From Variibacter gotjawalensis (GTDB lineage Bacteria; Pseudomonadota; Alphaproteobacteria; Rhizobiales; Xanthobacteraceae), in the NCBI RefSeq assembly GCF_002355335.1, contig NZ_AP014946.1, positions 3,797,501 through 3,861,500 of the forward strand: 64,000 bases of DNA. The letters run 5' to 3'. The position numbers were made by a program, and so were the translations under genes. The notes under the pieces are model-generated. The model did not search any database. It had not been told where the DNA came from and saw only the letters and a list, made by a program, of their open reading frames with translations. Below, piece by piece: positions 62,420 through 64,000 of this stretch (position 1 is its first letter; every line of letters starts with the position of its first letter).

Positions 62420-63907
62420 TCAGTTCGGCGATATCGATAGGCAGAGATACTTCATCTCGACATAGTCATCGATGCCGTATTTCGAGCCTTCGCGGCCTTG
62501 GCCCGATTGCTTGATGCCGCCGAACGGCGCAACTTCGGTCGAGATCAGCCCCGTATTGATGCCGACCATGCCGTATTCCAACGCCTCGGCGACGCGGAAG
62601 ATCTTCGACATATCGCGCGCGTAGAAATAAGACGCGAGGCCGAATTCTGTGTTGTTGGCCATCTCGATCACCTCCGCTTCGGTCTCGAAGCGGAACAGCG
62701 GCGCCACCGGGCCGAACGTCTCCTCGCGCGCCACCTTCATGTCGCGCGTCACGCCCGTCAGCACCGTCGGCTGGAAGAACAAGCCGCCGCGCGCATCGCG
62801 CTTGCCGCCGAGCGCGATCTTCGCGCCCTTCTCGACCGCATCGCCGATATGCTCCTCGACCTTCGCGAGCGCATTCGCGTCGATCAGCGGCCCCGCCGTC
62901 ACGCCCTCTTCGAAGCCGTCGCCGACTTTCATCGCCGCGACCTTCTTGGCCAGCTTCTCGGCGAACTGATCGTAGACGCCGGACTGCACGTAGAGCCGGT
63001 TGGCGCAGACGCAGGTCTGGCCGTTGTTGCGATATTTCGAGATCATCGCGCCTTCAACGGCCGCGTCGATATCCGCATCGTCGAACACGATGAACGGCGC
63101 GTTGCCGCCGAGCTCGAGGCCGAGCTTCATGATCTGATCTGCGCCCTGCTTCATCAGGATGCGGCCGACTTCGGTCGAGCCCGTGAAGGTCAGTTTGCGC
63201 ACCTTCTCGTTCTCGGTGAACTCCTTGCCGATATCCGACGACGTCTTCGACAGGATGACGTTGAAGATGCCGGCCGGCAGACCCGCGCGCTCCGCGATCA
63301 CCGCGAGCGCGACGACGGAGAGCGGCGTTTCCTTCGCGGGCTTCGACACCATCGCGCAGCCCGCCGCCAGCGCAGGCGCGAACTTGCGCGCCAACATCGC
63401 GTTCGGGAAATTCCACGGCGTGATCGCACCGACAACGCCGACCGGCTGGCGGATCACGATGATGCGCTTGTCCGGCTGATGACCCGGAATGGTGTCGCCG
63501 TAAACGCGCTTCGCCTCTTCGCCGAACCACTCGACATACGACGCGCCGTACAAAATCTCACCCTTCGCTTCGGCGAACGGCTTGCCCATCTCGGTCGTCA
63601 GGATCGTCGCAAGATCGTCCGCATTCGCGACCATGAGATCGTAGATCTTGCGCAGGATCGCCGCGCGCTCCTTGCCGGTTTTCGCCGCCCACGCCTTCTG
63701 CGCCGTGTAGGCAAAATCGATCGCTCGCGCCGTCTCGGCGCGGCCGAGATCCGGCAGCGACGCGATAACGTCGCCGGTCGACGGGTTGGTCACGTCGAAG
63801 CTTTTGCCGCTGTCGCTCTTCGCGACCCATTCGCCGCCGACATACGCCTTGGCGACCACCAGCGACGGGTCTTTGAGTTTGCCCAGCAGCTTGTCCGAAA
63901 TGCTCAT
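62420..63907 (-). CDS. gabD: NAD(P)-dependent succinate-semialdehyde dehydrogenase
   Basis: 495-residue aldehyde dehydrogenase of the GabD class. NAD(P) site FTGSTEVGRILM, catalytic Glu in LELGGNAPFIVFDDAD, catalytic Cys in NNGQTCVCANRLYVQ, and PFGGIKQSGQGREGSKYGIDDYVEMKYLCLSI at the end, as in succinate-semialdehyde dehydrogenases. Oxidises succinate semialdehyde from GABA to succinate. The ATG at 63907 (MSISDKLLGK) is the second of two adjacent ATGs; the first overlaps the stop of the upstream transaminase-like gene, so the two are coupled. Confidence 0.92.
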   Translation of the reverse strand: MSISDKLLGKLKDPSLVVAKAYVGGEWVAKSDSGKSFDVTNPSTGDVIASLPDLGRAETARAIDFAYTAQKAWAAKTGKERAAILRKIYDLMVANADDLATILTTEMGKPFAEAKGEILYGASYVEWFGEEAKRVYGDTIPGHQPDKRIIVIRQPVGVVGAITPWNFPNAMLARKFAPALAAGCAMVSKPAKETPLSVVALAVIAERAGLPAGIFNVILSKTSSDIGKEFTENEKVRKLTFTGSTEVGRILMKQGADQIMKLGLELGGNAPFIVFDDADIDAAVEGAMISKYRNNGQTCVCANRLYVQSGVYDQFAEKLAKKVAAMKVGDGFEEGVTAGPLIDANALAKVEEHIGDAVEKGAKIALGGKRDARGGLFFQPTVLTGVTRDMKVAREETFGPVAPLFRFETEAEVIEMANNTEFGLASYFYARDMSKIFRVAEALEYGMVGINTGLISTEVAPFGGIKQSGQGREGSKYGIDDYVEMKYLCLSISPN

Positions 63908-63909
63908 CA

Positions 63910-64000
63910 TCAAACTCCTTGTGCGCAATCGCGCAGCGTCTCTTCGAGGATATCGAGCGCTTCCCCGAAGACTTTGTCTTCGATCGTCAGCGGCGCGAGG
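63910..64000 (-). CDS. gabT: C-terminal fragment of a GABA-type aminotransferase (continues beyond window)
   Basis: Only the last 29 codons lie in the window, reading LAPLTIEDKVFGEALDILEE followed by TLRDCAQGV and TGA. The pattern P-L-T-I-ED-x-x-x-E-A-L-D-I-L-E-E is the usual end of GabT (class III transaminases). Its TGA overlaps the first ATG of the gabD gene (TGATG), giving the common gabT-gabD pair of GABA breakdown. Assigned mainly by context. Confidence 0.6.
   Translation of the reverse strand, partial: LAPLTIEDKVFGEALDILEETLRDCAQGV

Noticed and set aside
1-64000. CRISPR arrays, rRNA or tRNA genes
   Set aside because: No regularly spaced direct repeats and no cloverleaf-like intergenic sequence were seen; gaps over 100 bases hold only repeats, hairpins or promoter-like sequence.

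Overview
The window is GC-rich chromosomal DNA of an alphaproteobacterium, most likely a Hyphomicrobiales (Rhizobiales) member near the Bradyrhizobiaceae/Xanthobacteraceae. Three things point there: the block cycH-J-K-L (ccmI-F-E-H) / degP / two-component pair / glnE / PleC-like kinase resembles the arrangement known in rhizobia; there is a full RcGTA-type gene transfer agent cluster; and the intergenic inverted repeats are of the kind common in Bradyrhizobium relatives. The species is not identified.

Layout. 1-2.3 kb: end of a Ugp-like sugar/glycerol-phosphate ABC importer operon with an endonuclease/exonuclease/phosphatase-fold enzyme. 2.3-4.05 kb: hipBA toxin-antitoxin pair with four operator-like repeats. 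4.07-11.4 kb: FAD amine oxidase-like gene diverging from a VOC protein and a complete oligopeptide-type ABC importer whose two ATPases are fused. 11.5-13.9 kb: exopolysaccharide-initiating sugar-phosphate transferase and polysaccharide deacetylase. 14-24.2 kb: pepN, PleC-like kinase, then on the minus strand glnE and a two-component system. 24.5-30.4 kb: DegP protease and cytochrome c maturation genes ccmIFEH. 30.6-33.6 kb: PepSY protein, response regulator, kinase and a nitroreductase.

33.7-52.1 kb, minus strand: a gene transfer agent (GTA) cluster with recognisable g1 to g15 homologues (small and large terminase, portal, small head gene, prohead protease, capsid, adaptors, tail, baseplate) followed by its own holin and endolysin. 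Two things set it apart. The major capsid gene carries one in-frame amber codon (46918-46920) in an otherwise intact frame. Between capsid (g5) and g6 lies about 3.2 kb of foreign-looking, partly AT-richer DNA: a Rho-independent terminator, a protein built like a polymorphic toxin with a C-terminal CxxC-DH-CxxC (HNH/treble-clef-like) tip, a small gene starting 9 bases after it, two more small immunity-like genes (one DUF2019), and a trypsin-like protease on the opposite strand. This GTA-embedded toxin-immunity-like module is the best candidate for an undescribed system here.

52.2-64 kb: MltB-type lytic transglycosylase, DUF3617 protein, small GNAT, fumarase/aspartase-superfamily lyase, an operon for a branched-chain amino-acid-type ABC importer (SBP, LivH, M, G, F) plus an FMN alpha-hydroxy-acid oxidase, a YcgN-type cysteine-cluster protein, and gabD with the tail of a gabT-like transaminase. 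No tRNA, rRNA or CRISPR array was seen.
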